Part shown: one piece after another, positions 25,176 to 33,954 of the stretch | How the letters are laid out: each line of letters begins with the position of its first letter | How positions within the stretch are numbered: the stretch's first letter is position 1 | Assembly (NCBI GenBank): GCA_045643285.1 | Contig: JAZUKN010000058.1 | Span: 1-64,000 of the forward strand | Length of the DNA stretch: 64,000 nucleotides | Reading direction: 5' to 3' | Source: UMGS1696 sp045643285 | Lineage (GTDB): Bacteria > Bacillota > Clostridia > Oscillospirales > CAG-272 | The notes under the pieces: generated by a model | Told to the model about the DNA's origin: nothing | Seen by the model: only the letters and a program-made list of their open reading frames with translations | Database searches by the model: none | Translations under genes and position numbers: made by a program

Positions 25176-26284
25176 TTCGTTTCCTCCTTTTGCTTGTTCT
25201 TTCCGAAGTTGAAGATGAGACGGTAACGGATGAAGAATTCGCATCCGAGTATGCAGAACAGGAAAATGCTGATCACTATATCGCCGACTGCCGCGTTAAG
25301 ATTCGGGTTGTTGTTGACAAGCTCAACAGAACCGGACGAAAGGAACGCGAGAAGCAGTGAGATGAGCGCCATAAATATCGGATTGAAGTTTGCGAGCCAT
25401 GCGACGATGATCGCCGTGAAGCCGTACGCGCCGCCCGTGCCTGACGAAATGGTATGGTTCAGAGCGGAGACGTAGATAAAGCCCGTGAGTCCTGCTATAG
25501 CACCCGAGAGAGCTACTGTGCGGAGAATAACGTTCTTGTTGTTGATACCTGCGTAGCGCGCGGTGTTCACGGATTCGCCGACGACTGCGATCTCGTAGCC
25601 GTGCTTCGTTTTGTTCATGTAAATGAACATAGCGACGGCAAACACGACCGTAATAACGTATATCCAGCCGTATTTTGAATCGAACAGCTTAGGGATGTAT
25701 CCGGCTTTTCTGTCGATGATGCCGAGAGACGACTTCTGACCTTTCCATAGGTCTGTGAAGCACGAAACGATCTGTATTGCGATGTAGTTCATCATGAGCG
25801 TGAACAGCGTCTCGTTCGTGCCGAACTGTACCTTGAATATTGCTGGAATTATTGCCCAGATAAGACCGCCGAGAATTGCGGCGAGTATCATAAGGGGAAG
25901 AAGGACCGCCTGAGGGAGCTTGTTGCCGAAATAGAACAGCAGAATTGCCGCCGAAAGGCCGCCGACAAGCACCTGTCCCTGCGCGCCGATATTCCAGAAG
26001 CGCATCTTGAACACCGGTGCAAGAGCTATCGCAAACATGAGAAGCATACACGCTTCCTTGAAGAACGAATTGACCTTGATGCTGTTCTCAAACGCGCCGT
26101 TCACCATGTTCTTTGCGGTAGACGCGAACGAGAAGTCGCCGACGAGGTTGACGAGCACCAACGTTATGAGCGACGCAAGCACGATTGCCGCCGCACGGAC
26201 GACTATTCCGCGCCATGCAGGAATCTTGTTCCGCTTTGCTATACGGATAAGCGGCTCTTTTGTTTCACGGATCTCTCTTGTCAT
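25172..26284 (-). CDS. BMP-type nucleoside ABC transporter permease 1 (NupP/YufP-like)
   Basis: 370-residue permease of the BPD_transp_2 family. A charged 25-residue N-terminus precedes the first helix (VRAAAIVLASLITLVLV), then about nine more hydrophobic segments. GYEIAVVGESVNTARYAGI is the coupling loop that contacts the ATPase. Both ends overlap neighbours by ATGA (ATPase stop at 26281-26283, next permease start at 25175), so the membrane and ATPase subunits are made in coupled amounts. Family members import purine or pyrimidine nucleosides. Xpt upstream points to purines. Confidence 0.92.
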   Translation of the reverse strand: MTREIRETKEPLIRIAKRNKIPAWRGIVVRAAAIVLASLITLVLVNLVGDFSFASTAKNMVNGAFENSIKVNSFFKEACMLLMFAIALAPVFKMRFWNIGAQGQVLVGGLSAAILLFYFGNKLPQAVLLPLMILAAILGGLIWAIIPAIFKVQFGTNETLFTLMMNYIAIQIVSCFTDLWKGQKSSLGIIDRKAGYIPKLFDSKYGWIYVITVVFAVAMFIYMNKTKHGYEIAVVGESVNTARYAGINNKNVILRTVALSGAIAGLTGFIYVSALNHTISSGTGGAYGFTAIIVAWLANFNPIFMALISLLLAFLSSGSVELVNNNPNLNAAVGDIVISIFLFCILGCEFFIRYRLIFNFGKNKQKEETK

Positions 26285-27849
26285 TGTGCGCTGACCTCCT
26301 CTTCTGCGGAATTATCGCGTCCGTCGTCCGGAAGCGTTGTCATCATTATGCCGACCTCTTCTTTTGTGACGGTCTTCGCGTCAACGAGTCCGCTGACCTT
26401 GCCGCCGCAGAGAACGAGGATCCTGTCGGACAGTGCGAGAAGCACGTCGAGGTCTTCGCCGACGAATACAACGGCTGTGCCTTTTTTCTTCTCATCGTTG
26501 AGCATATTGTAGATCATCAGAGAAGTGTTGATGTCAAGTCCGCGGACGGCATAAGCAGTCATAAGCACTGTCGGGGACGACGCGATTTCGCGTCCGACGA
26601 GAACTTTCTGCACGTTGCCGCCGGAGAGCTGACGGACGGGAGTATTTATATCCGGTGTGACGACTCCGAGGTCGTTCATGATCTTGTCGGCAAGCTCGCG
26701 CGGCTCTTTCGTTTCGGTGAACGGTGTAGAGCCGTTTTTGTATTTCTTGAGCATCATGTTGCCGGTCATACCCATAGACGCGACAAGTCCCATGCCGAGA
26801 CGGTCTTCGGGAACGAACGAGAGCGCGACGCCCATATCGCGTATGGTCTTCGGATCAAGTCCGATAAGCTGTTCTTCCTTGCCGGAGTCGGGATCGGTAT
26901 ATGTGATCGACGAGCCGGGTGCGGTGATCTGAAGTCCCGCGACTGCTTCGAGAAGCTCTTTCTGTCCGCAGCCTGCGATACCGGCGATACCGAGTATCTC
27001 GCCTGCCCTTATATCGACGGACACGTCCTCGAGTGCCGGTTTGCCTTCTGCGTCGAGACAGGTGAGGTGGCTGATCTTTACTCTGTCAGTGACGTTTTCC
27101 GGCTCCGGTCTTTCGATGTCAAGAGATACCTTTGTGCCGACCATCATTTCGGTGAGCGAAAGCTCCGTTGCTTCGGATGTGGGAGTCTCGCCTATATATT
27201 CGCCCTTGCGGAGGATGACAACTCTGTCGGAAACGGACAGAACCTCCTGGAGCTTATGTGTGATGATGACGATTGATTTGCCGTCCGCTTTCATATTGCG
27301 AATGACGGTGAAGAGCTTCTGCGCCTCCTGAGGGGTAAGGACGGCAGTCGGCTCGTCAAGTATGAGAATGTCGGCTCCTCTGTACAGCACCTTGACGATT
27401 TCAAGCGTCTGCTTTTCGGAGACGGACATATTATAGACTTTTTTATCGGGGTCAAGCTGGAAGCCGTATCTTTCGCATATTGCGACGACTTCTTTCCGTG
27501 CGGCTTTGAGGTCAAATTTCTTTGACTTGTCAAATCCGAGCACGATGTTTTCGAGAGATGTGAAAATATCGATCAGCTTGAAGTGCTGGTGTATCATTCC
27601 GATGCCGAGATCGAACGCATCGTGGGGAGAATTGATGACGACTTCCTTGCCGTCAACGTAAATTTCGCCGGAATCCTGGTGATAGATGCCGGAGAGCATA
27701 TTCATAAGTGTGGTTTTTCCGCTTCCGTTTTCGCCGAGAAGGGAAAGGATCTCGCCTTTGTAAATATCGAGCGAGACGTTCTTGTTCGCAGTGATCCTGC
27801 CGAACTGTTTTGTTATTCCGCGGAGAGAAACCGCGACGGTCTTGTCCAA
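26281..27849 (-). CDS. BMP-type nucleoside ABC transporter ATP-binding protein (NupO/YufO-like)
   Basis: 522-residue duplicated ATPase of the RbsA/NupO type. The first ABC domain has Walker A GENGSGKT (39-46), the NMSVSEKQTLEIVKVL signature region and Walker B ADILILDEPT. The second domain has the usual degenerate P-loop GIAGCGQ and a LSGGNVQK signature. Start: a TTG at 27849 is favoured because GAGGTG stands 6 nt upstream. The GTG at 27858 would overlap that site. A stable hairpin (27902-27946) separates it from the lipoprotein gene. Confidence 0.93.
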   Translation of the reverse strand: MDKTVAVSLRGITKQFGRITANKNVSLDIYKGEILSLLGENGSGKTTLMNMLSGIYHQDSGEIYVDGKEVVINSPHDAFDLGIGMIHQHFKLIDIFTSLENIVLGFDKSKKFDLKAARKEVVAICERYGFQLDPDKKVYNMSVSEKQTLEIVKVLYRGADILILDEPTAVLTPQEAQKLFTVIRNMKADGKSIVIITHKLQEVLSVSDRVVILRKGEYIGETPTSEATELSLTEMMVGTKVSLDIERPEPENVTDRVKISHLTCLDAEGKPALEDVSVDIRAGEILGIAGIAGCGQKELLEAVAGLQITAPGSSITYTDPDSGKEEQLIGLDPKTIRDMGVALSFVPEDRLGMGLVASMGMTGNMMLKKYKNGSTPFTETKEPRELADKIMNDLGVVTPDINTPVRQLSGGNVQKVLVGREIASSPTVLMTAYAVRGLDINTSLMIYNMLNDEKKKGTAVVFVGEDLDVLLALSDRILVLCGGKVSGLVDAKTVTKEEVGIMMTTLPDDGRDNSAEEEVSAQ

Positions 27850-27901
27850 AATAGCCACCTCTTTCGGAAAAATTCGTTTTTTCGTCCTCTGGGATGAAAA
27901 G

Positions 27902-27946
27902 GGAAATGGGCTGTCGCAGGGATTTATCGGTGGACAGCCCGTTTCC
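27902..27946 (-). terminator. Intercistronic hairpin between bmp lipoprotein and ATPase genes
   Basis: GGAAACGGGCTGTC / GACAGCCCATTTCC stem (14 pairs, one G-U), followed by only a short T-run. Position and weak tail fit a partial terminator or 3' stabiliser that keeps binding-protein mRNA more abundant than the ATPase and permease parts. Confidence 0.7.
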
Positions 27947-27980
27947 GTATAATGTCAAACAGATATTTCAGGAGAAAACT

Positions 27981-29309
27981 TTAGTTCAGCTCTGTGATGC
28001 CGTCGATTCTGATGGAGAATGCGGGAGCGGACTGAACATAAGATTCATGGAAGAAACCGTCAGCGATAGAGTTGTTGGAATCGTTCGCCCAGTCGCCGTC
28101 AGTGTCGGATGCGAATGCGTAGGAAACGGTCTTGCCGCCTACAGTGTACTTCGATGTATCGAATACGTTGAGCTTGCCTGCCTTGAGAGAAGCGATAACT
28201 TCGTCAACCTTTTCGGCTGTGCCGTCAGCAACGGATGCGCCGAGGTCTGTGATGCAGACTGCGCCTTCAGCGTATCCGCCTGTCCAGTTTGTAGCGACCT
28301 TGCCGCCGTACATAGCGGTCTTGATAGCGTATTCATAGTAGGAAGCCCAGTTGTTTGCCGCGGATGTAAGAGCTGCGTCGGGAGCTACGCCGAGCATATC
28401 GATGTTGTAACCGACGGAGTAAACAGTCTTGCCTGCCTTGTAGTATTCCTGAACGGCTGTAGGTGCGCCTGTGGAGTCTGCGTGCTGACCGATGATGATG
28501 CAGCCGTTGTCCATAAGAGCCTTAGCTGTCTGATATTCGCCGTCCCAGTCGAACCAGGAGCTTGTGTACTGAACGTCCATAACAACGTTATCAACAACGC
28601 TCTTAACGCCGAGATAGAATGCAGTGTAACCGGAAACAACTTCCGCATAGTTGAATGCGCCTACGTAACCGAGCTTGATGTTGCCGTCTGCGTCTTTGTT
28701 GGAATCAGCGACCTTGCCGTCTGCAACGAGTTCGGCGAGCTTCATGCCGGCAACAACGCCTGCAACGTAACGGGATTCGTAAACGGATGTGAAAGCGTTA
28801 GAGAAGTTGTCAAGTCCGCTTGCGGCTGCTGTATCGCCTGTCATTGCAACGAACTGAACGTCAGAGAATTCGGAAGCCGCCTGCTTCATGTAGTCCTGAT
28901 GACCGTAGGAGTTGGAGAAGATGATCTGGCAGCCTGCGGCAACGAGTTCCTTAGCGGCGTTGTAGCAGTTTTCTGTTTCGTCGACTTTCTTCTTCCAGAT
29001 GATGCTGTCTGCGGAAACGCCGAGAGCTTCTGCTGCAGCGTTGATGCCTGCGATGTGAGCTTCGGAGTAGCCTTCGGATTCGTCGCCGACGAGGATAACG
29101 CCGACTTTGAAGTTTTCAACCTTTGTGCCTTCGGCAACATCGGAAGCAACTGTGCGAACTACGCCGCTTTCTGCGAGGGGAAGTTCCTTGTCAAATCCGA
29201 TAGGACCGTTTTCTTCATCGGTCGTTGTCTTGTTGCAAGACGAGAATACGACTGCGAGAGATGCGACCATGAGTACTGCGAGAAGCAGTGAAGCGATTTT
29301 TTTGAACAT
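27981..29309 (-). CDS. BMP family nucleoside-binding lipoprotein
   Basis: 442-residue extracellular solute-binding lipoprotein of the Med/BMP family. The signal peptide is MFKKIASLLLAVLMVASLAV with lipobox VFSSC, acylated Cys near residue 25. The mature part has the two-lobe BMP fold: FKVGVILVGDESEGYSEAH, IIFSNSYGHQDYM and KLGYVGAFNYAEVVSGY. AGGAGG stands about 9 nt before the ATG at 29309. It is located between xpt and the transporter ATPase gene. Characterised relatives (PnrA, BmpA, MED) bind purine or pyrimidine nucleosides. Confidence 0.93.
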   Translation of the reverse strand: MFKKIASLLLAVLMVASLAVVFSSCNKTTTDEENGPIGFDKELPLAESGVVRTVASDVAEGTKVENFKVGVILVGDESEGYSEAHIAGINAAAEALGVSADSIIWKKKVDETENCYNAAKELVAAGCQIIFSNSYGHQDYMKQAASEFSDVQFVAMTGDTAAASGLDNFSNAFTSVYESRYVAGVVAGMKLAELVADGKVADSNKDADGNIKLGYVGAFNYAEVVSGYTAFYLGVKSVVDNVVMDVQYTSSWFDWDGEYQTAKALMDNGCIIIGQHADSTGAPTAVQEYYKAGKTVYSVGYNIDMLGVAPDAALTSAANNWASYYEYAIKTAMYGGKVATNWTGGYAEGAVCITDLGASVADGTAEKVDEVIASLKAGKLNVFDTSKYTVGGKTVSYAFASDTDGDWANDSNNSIADGFFHESYVQSAPAFSIRIDGITELN

Positions 29310-29421
29310 TTTCTGTTCCTCCTGAAAAATTTGAAATATTTTGTATTCTAAATGCCGAAGCATATTAGACGAATTAAGAAAAAGGAATGAAAAAAGGCGG
29401 ATGCCCTTTTCCGGCGCGCAG

Positions 29422-29997
29422 TCATTGTACGAATTCTATGTTTCCGCAGTCATCCATTGATTTTACCCGTGCGAGGGATTCTACGCGCACTCCTGCCTTT
29501 CGGAGTTCATCTCCGCCCGGCTGGAATGCCTTCTCAATGGCTATGCCTGCTCCCGCCAATGTTGCGCCGGCGTCACCCACCAGCTTGATAAGTCCTTTCA
29601 GTGCCTCTCCGTTTGCAAGGAAGTCGTCGATTATGAGTACCTTGTCTTCAGGCCGCAGAAATTCCTTTGCTACTCTTATCGTGTACTGTTTTTTATGCGT
29701 GTAGCTGTAAACCTCAGCAGTGTACACATCGTCTGAGAGGTTTGAAGTCTCACTTTTTTTCGCAAAGACGACCGGGCAGCAGAATTTCTCCGCAGTTATA
29801 CACGCAAGCCCTATTCCGGACGCTTCGATAGTCAGTATTTTGTTGACACCCTCGTCCTTATAAAGCCGGTAGAATTCTCTGCCGAGCTCGCCGAGGAACG
29901 GCACGTCGATCCGGTGATTGAGGAAGGAGTCAACCTTCAGTACATCTCCCGGGAAGACTTTGCCGTCGGAGATGATTCTGTCTTCGAGCAGCTTCAT
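29422..29997 (-). CDS. xpt: Xanthine phosphoribosyltransferase
   Basis: Salvage enzyme making XMP from xanthine and PRPP. 191 residues, the usual length. N-terminal MKLLEDRIISDGKVFPGDVLKVDSFLNHR region, EASGIGLA loop, and PRPP-binding VLIIDDFLANGEALKG (about 121-136). It is the first gene of a purine uptake and salvage unit with the BMP transporter. TCCTCC gives GGAGG 6 nt before the ATG. Transcribed from a promoter at 30062-30090. The leader of about 60 nt is too short for a purine riboswitch and none was seen. Confidence 0.95.
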   Translation of the reverse strand: MKLLEDRIISDGKVFPGDVLKVDSFLNHRIDVPFLGELGREFYRLYKDEGVNKILTIEASGIGLACITAEKFCCPVVFAKKSETSNLSDDVYTAEVYSYTHKKQYTIRVAKEFLRPEDKVLIIDDFLANGEALKGLIKLVGDAGATLAGAGIAIEKAFQPGGDELRKAGVRVESLARVKSMDDCGNIEFVQ

Positions 29998-30061
29998 TTG
30001 TGTCCTCCGATAGTCGAAATATCAGAAATAAAGTCGTTTCTTCGGAAAAAAGATTACTTTA

Positions 30062-30090
30062 ATTATACAATATTCTTCTGCCGTGCGCAA
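30062..30090 (-). promoter_or_regulatory. Sigma-A promoter of xpt and the BMP transporter operon
   Basis: Minus strand TTGCGC (30085-30090), 17 nt spacer, TATAAT (30062-30067). Confidence 0.7.
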
Positions 30091-30225
30091 GAGCCTAAAA
30101 CGACGAATAATTAAAATATTACCATAATTTTTTGTGCAAAAGCAACAGAACACCATTGTTCTGATTTTACCGAACCCACACACCGAGAACTTTGCCGATT
30201 TTTCGGGGAAATATCGTTTTTACGG

Positions 30226-30254
30226 TTGCTTTTGACGGGCGTTTGATATATAAT
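30226..30254 (+). promoter_or_regulatory. Promoter of the thuA-like gene
   Basis: TTGCTT (30226-30231), 17 nt, TATAAT (30249-30254). The spacer holds TTGACGGGCGTTTGATA, nearly the same as the spacer of the yifB promoter (TTGACGGGCTTTTGTGA). Confidence 0.6.
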
Positions 30255-30291
30255 GTAACTGAATCCAAAAGAATCGCAGGGTTTCTTTGAT

Positions 30292-30957
30292 ATGAAAAAA
30301 GCACTGATTTTTCAGGGCGGCTGGCAGGGGCACGAACCGTCTCTCGTTTCAGCGAGATTTGCCGGACTGCTTGAAAAGCACGGCGTAGAAGCCGAAATAT
30401 TCGATACGCAGGAATGTCTGCGCGACGCCGAAAAGCTGAAAACGTACTCTCTCATCGTCCCGTGCTGGACAATGGGCACTATAGAAAGAGAGCTGTCGAT
30501 GAACGTCTCCGATGCGGTTGCATCCGGCGTAGGTCTTGCAGGCTGTCACGGCGGTATGTGCGACTCGTTCCGCGAAGACGTGGAATGGCAGTTTATGACA
30601 GGCGGTCAGTGGGTGGCGCACCCCGGCAACGACGGCGTTCACTACACGGTGAACATCATCCCGTCGTCCTCACCGATAACCGAAGGACTTTCCGACTTCG
30701 ACGTCGAGAGCGAGCAATACTACCTCCACTACGATCCGTCGGTAGAAGTTCTTGCGACGACGCGCTTCCCGACGTTTGAATACCGTCATTCACCGAACAA
30801 ACCTGTCGATATGCCGGTAGCCTGGACGAAGTACTGGGGCAAGGGACGGGTGTTCTACTGCTCCCTCGGTCACCACGACGACGTTTTCTCGAAGTACCCG
30901 ACGTCCGAAGTTCTCATGGAGCGCGGTCTCTGTTGGGCGGCAGGAGTGCAGTTTTAA
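30292..30957 (+). CDS. ThuA-domain protein (trehalose utilisation type)
   Basis: 221-residue class I glutamine-amidotransferase-like fold of the ThuA family. MKKALIFQGGWQGHEP, the LAGCHGGMCDSFR block near residue 83 (family GxHGG) and WTKYWGKGRVFYCSLGHHDDVF near the C-terminus are diagnostic. No signal peptide. ThuA proteins are found with sugar oxidoreductases and may take part in trehalose or other disaccharide breakdown by 3-keto-glucoside chemistry. Here the next gene is a Gfo/Idh/MocA oxidoreductase on the same strand 67 nt away, which fits that partnership. The biochemical function of bacterial ThuA remains unsettled. Confidence 0.9.
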   Translation: MKKALIFQGGWQGHEPSLVSARFAGLLEKHGVEAEIFDTQECLRDAEKLKTYSLIVPCWTMGTIERELSMNVSDAVASGVGLAGCHGGMCDSFREDVEWQFMTGGQWVAHPGNDGVHYTVNIIPSSSPITEGLSDFDVESEQYYLHYDPSVEVLATTRFPTFEYRHSPNKPVDMPVAWTKYWGKGRVFYCSLGHHDDVFSKYPTSEVLMERGLCWAAGVQF

Positions 30958-31024
30958 GTAAGTCTCTCATACGGCGCGTGCCGTTATAAATAAAACAATT
31001 TTTATTCTGAAAGGAAGAAAAACT

Positions 31025-32179
31025 ATGAAAACAACAAAAATCGGTTTCGTGGGTTGCGGCGACATAAGCTGGATCTACCTCACCAACGTCACAAAGATGT
31101 ACAAGGAGATCGAAGTCTGGGGCGTTTGCGATCTCGATCCGTGGAAAGCAGAAAGAGCAGTAAAAGTCGTAAAGGAAACGGCTGAGCAGATGACCGGTTA
31201 CGACGAAAAGACATTCCACCTCCCGAAGATCTACAAGGATATGTACGAGCTGTTCGCAGATCCCGAAGTCGACATCGTTCTGAATATCACACGTCCGTAT
31301 CAGCATTACGACGTTTCCATGGCAGCTCTCAAGGCAGGCAAGCACGTTTATTCCGAAAAGCCGCTCGCAGCATCCATGGAGCTTGGCAAGGAGCTTGTTG
31401 AATACGCAAAGGAACACAACCTCCTCCTCGGCGGCGCACCGGATACATTCATGGGCGGCGGCATCCAGACCTGCCGTAAACTCATCGAAGACGGCGCTAT
31501 CGGAAAACCGGTCGGCGCATCCGCATTCGTTCTCGGCCACGGCATGGAATCATGGCATCCGGATCCGGACTTCTTCTTCAAATGGGGCGGCGGTCCCGTA
31601 TTCGATATGGGCCCTTATTACATCACGGCCATGGTAAACCTCCTCGGCTGTGTTGATTCCGTTGTTGCTATGTCCACACGCGGAAACGAGCAGAGACTCA
31701 TCACCTCCCCGAAGCACTTCGGCGAAACTATCGACGTTGAAGTTGACACACACATTGAAGCGTGCCTCCACTTCGAGAGCGGTGTTATCGGTCACTTTAC
31801 AGCTTCGTGGGACGCATGGGGACTCAAGGGCGACAGAATCGAGATCAACGGTACCGACGGCACGATCATCGTTCCCGACCCGAACGGATTCGGCGGCCCC
31901 GTAAGACTTTACAGACCTGAAGAAGGCGAAATGAAGGAAGTTCCGCTGATGTTCCCGTACAAGGAAAACAGCCGTGCGCTCGGTCTTGCCGATATGGCAA
32001 AGGCTCTCCGCACAGGCAGAAAGTTCAGAGCAAACTGCGGCCAGACATACCACGTTCTTGAGATCATGGACAGCATCATGAAGAGCGGCAAGACTCACGA
32101 AGAAATCAAGATCAAATCGAGATTTGAAGCAAGCGCTCCGATGCTCATGCACAACAAACCCGGCATTCTCGAAGACTGA
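31025..32179 (+). CDS. Gfo/Idh/MocA family sugar oxidoreductase
   Basis: 384-residue NAD(P)-dependent dehydrogenase. N-terminal Rossmann domain with GFVGCGDISWIY (residues 6-17) and the EKPLA motif (about 113-117) holding the catalytic Lys. C-terminal alpha/beta domain has FDMGPYYITAMVNLLG with the conserved Asp/Tyr region. AAGGAAG stands about 6 nt before the ATG. It is followed by an intrinsic terminator, so the likely transcript is thuA-like gene plus this one. Family members oxidise or isomerise sugars, inositols or their 3-keto derivatives. The substrate cannot be set. Confidence 0.92.
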   Translation: MKTTKIGFVGCGDISWIYLTNVTKMYKEIEVWGVCDLDPWKAERAVKVVKETAEQMTGYDEKTFHLPKIYKDMYELFADPEVDIVLNITRPYQHYDVSMAALKAGKHVYSEKPLAASMELGKELVEYAKEHNLLLGGAPDTFMGGGIQTCRKLIEDGAIGKPVGASAFVLGHGMESWHPDPDFFFKWGGGPVFDMGPYYITAMVNLLGCVDSVVAMSTRGNEQRLITSPKHFGETIDVEVDTHIEACLHFESGVIGHFTASWDAWGLKGDRIEINGTDGTIIVPDPNGFGGPVRLYRPEEGEMKEVPLMFPYKENSRALGLADMAKALRTGRKFRANCGQTYHVLEIMDSIMKSGKTHEEIKIKSRFEASAPMLMHNKPGILED

Positions 32180-32196
32180 TTTAACTTAACAAAATC

Positions 32197-32226
32197 AAAA
32201 AGGGACTTCACTGAAGTCCCTTTTTT
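32197..32226 (+). terminator. Terminator of the thuA-oxidoreductase operon
   Basis: Perfect AAAAAGGGACTTCA / TGAAGTCCCTTTTT stem, 17 nt beyond the stop, ending in a T6 run. Confidence 0.9.
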
Positions 32227-32234
32227 GATGACAT

Positions 32235-32552
32235 TGTTTTGTTGGAGCTCCGCTCCAAACCTCAGCTCAGAAAACTTTTTCGGGAAAAAGTTTTCTAAGG
32301 ACTTTCAAAAAGCTCTATAAATCTTTTCCCTCTATAGTTTTTTGAAAGGGTTCGGGGAATCTTTTTTCTCAAAAAAGATTCCCCGATTTTTTCACTCTCT
32401 TTTGTTGGGGTTTCACCCCAAGCCCTGACTCAGAAAACTTTTTCGGGAAAAAGTTTTCTAAGAACTTTCAAAAAGCTCTATAAATCTTTTCCCTCTATAG
32501 TTTTTTGAAAGGGTTCGGGGAATCTTTTTTTCAAAAAAGATTCCCCGAGTTG
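32235..32552. repeat. Family B tandem array, two units of about 165 bp
   Basis: Each unit holds TTGTTGG(A/G)G(C/T)T-type hairpin, GAAAACTTTTTCGGGAAAAAGTTTTC-type hairpin, the line ACTTTCAAAAAGCTCTATAA, and a closing GGGGAATC-(T/A run)-GATTCCCC hairpin. The second unit starts near 32403. The last hairpin (32517-32547) lies 14 nt past the antiporter stop and probably acts as its terminator. Confidence 0.85.
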
Positions 32553-32561
32553 TTTTCACAT

Positions 32562-33842
32562 TTATTTACTTTTCGCCTCAAGTTGTGCCTGTTTGCGGGG
32601 CGGGATCGGTTTTTCGGTAATTTCGCCTGCTTTTTCGAGGGCGATACGTGTGAGAAGCGGTCCAACAAGCTCGTACACCAACACAGCGAACAGCGCGACG
32701 TTGCGGATGATCAAGCCGGACGCGCCGAGCGACATCGCGGTAAGCGACATACCGAGTGACACACCTGCCTGCGGAAGAAGCGTGATGCCGAGGTACTTCT
32801 GCACCTGCGGCTCGCACTTCATCGCCTTTGCGGACACGCTCGCACCGTAGATCTTGCCGAGCGAACGGAAGATGATGTATACCACACCCACAAGAATGAT
32901 CACGGGGTCCTTGAAAACTGAAAACTCAAGCCCGGAGCCGCTTATAACAAAGAACAGCACCATGATCGGCGCAGTCCAGCGATCCATTCTATCCATAAGC
33001 TCTGCCTGGAAGTCGCACAGGTTGCAAAATACCGTGCCGAGCATCATGCACACGAGAAGCGGCGAAAAACCGATCTCGACCGAGCCGATGTAAAAATCGA
33101 GCTTCGAGAGCGCGACTGCGAGAAAGACGTACGTCACAGAAATCGACATACGCTTGCTCCGCGAATGGAAGAACTGCTCCGTGAAGTTGAATACAAATCC
33201 GACAGCCGCACCGAGCAGGAGCGACGCTATCACTTCTATTATCGGGTTCACGATAACCGACACGAGATCGACCGTGCCGTGCTCAAGCGCCTTTGCGATA
33301 CCGAACGAAACGGCGAATATTATAAGCCCCACTACGTCGTCAAGTGCGACCACGGGGAGTAGCGTTCTCGTAAGCGGGCCGTCAGCCTTGTACTGCTTCA
33401 CGACCATGAGCGTTGCCGCCGGTGCGGTCGCTGTTGCAATAGCTCCGAGCGTGATCGCGCAGGACAGAGGCAGGTTTTCGGGGAAGATAAAGTGCATCAC
33501 GATAAGAGCCGCATCAACAAACACCGTCGCTACCAACGCCTGAAAAATAGCGATGACCGTGACTTTTTTGCCGGTCTTTTTCAGTTCTTCAAGCCGGAAT
33601 TCGCTTCCCATTGAAAACGCGATGAATCCAAGTGCAACGTCGGAGATAAGCGACATACGGGACACTTCTTCAGCCGAAACAAAACCGATGCCGGAGATGC
33701 CGAGCCGTCCGAGAACGTATGGCCCGATGATAATCCCCGCGACGAGATACGCCGTCACGGCAGGCAGATTCCAGATTTTAGTCAGACGCGAGAGCAGCAG
33801 TCCCGCGAGAAGTGCAATAGACAGCGATAACAGGATTTCCAT
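32562..33842 (-). CDS. Cation:proton antiporter (CPA2/Kef type membrane domain)
   Basis: 426-residue membrane protein with about 12-13 transmembrane helices covering the Na_H_exchanger domain. The N-terminus (SRLTKIWNLPAVTAYLVAGIIIGP) and the TLLPVVALDDVVGLIIFAVSFG segment with the ion-binding Asp-Asp pair (near 167-168) identify the CPA2 group. There is no C-terminal TrkA/RCK domain and only a short polar tail (PPRKQAQLEAKSK), so it is not a full Kef channel. AGAGG stands 7 nt before the ATG. It has its own promoter and sits alone between two family B arrays. Confidence 0.92.
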   Translation of the reverse strand: MEILLSLSIALLAGLLLSRLTKIWNLPAVTAYLVAGIIIGPYVLGRLGISGIGFVSAEEVSRMSLISDVALGFIAFSMGSEFRLEELKKTGKKVTVIAIFQALVATVFVDAALIVMHFIFPENLPLSCAITLGAIATATAPAATLMVVKQYKADGPLTRTLLPVVALDDVVGLIIFAVSFGIAKALEHGTVDLVSVIVNPIIEVIASLLLGAAVGFVFNFTEQFFHSRSKRMSISVTYVFLAVALSKLDFYIGSVEIGFSPLLVCMMLGTVFCNLCDFQAELMDRMDRWTAPIMVLFFVISGSGLEFSVFKDPVIILVGVVYIIFRSLGKIYGASVSAKAMKCEPQVQKYLGITLLPQAGVSLGMSLTAMSLGASGLIIRNVALFAVLVYELVGPLLTRIALEKAGEITEKPIPPRKQAQLEAKSK

Positions 33843-33879
33843 TGAAAAGCCTCTGAGATAATCGTAAAATTCGGATATT

Positions 33880-33908
33880 ATTATACATCACCGCGGCGCG
33901 TAATTCAA
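33880..33908 (-). promoter_or_regulatory. Sigma-A promoter of the antiporter gene
   Basis: Minus strand TTGAAT (33903-33908), 17 nt, TATAAT (33880-33885), 38 nt before the ATG. Confidence 0.8.
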
Positions 33909-33954
33909 GTGTAATTTTGCACAAAAGAAAGGGTGATTTTTACCGGAGGAACTT

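Noticed and set aside
27894..29291. 465-codon plus-strand frame opposite the BMP lipoprotein gene
   Set aside because: Shadow frame with Cys/Val-rich translation and no start signals. The minus strand encodes an intact lipoprotein.
29998..30130. Purine riboswitch before xpt
   Set aside because: No purine aptamer core was found, and the likely transcript leader is too short.
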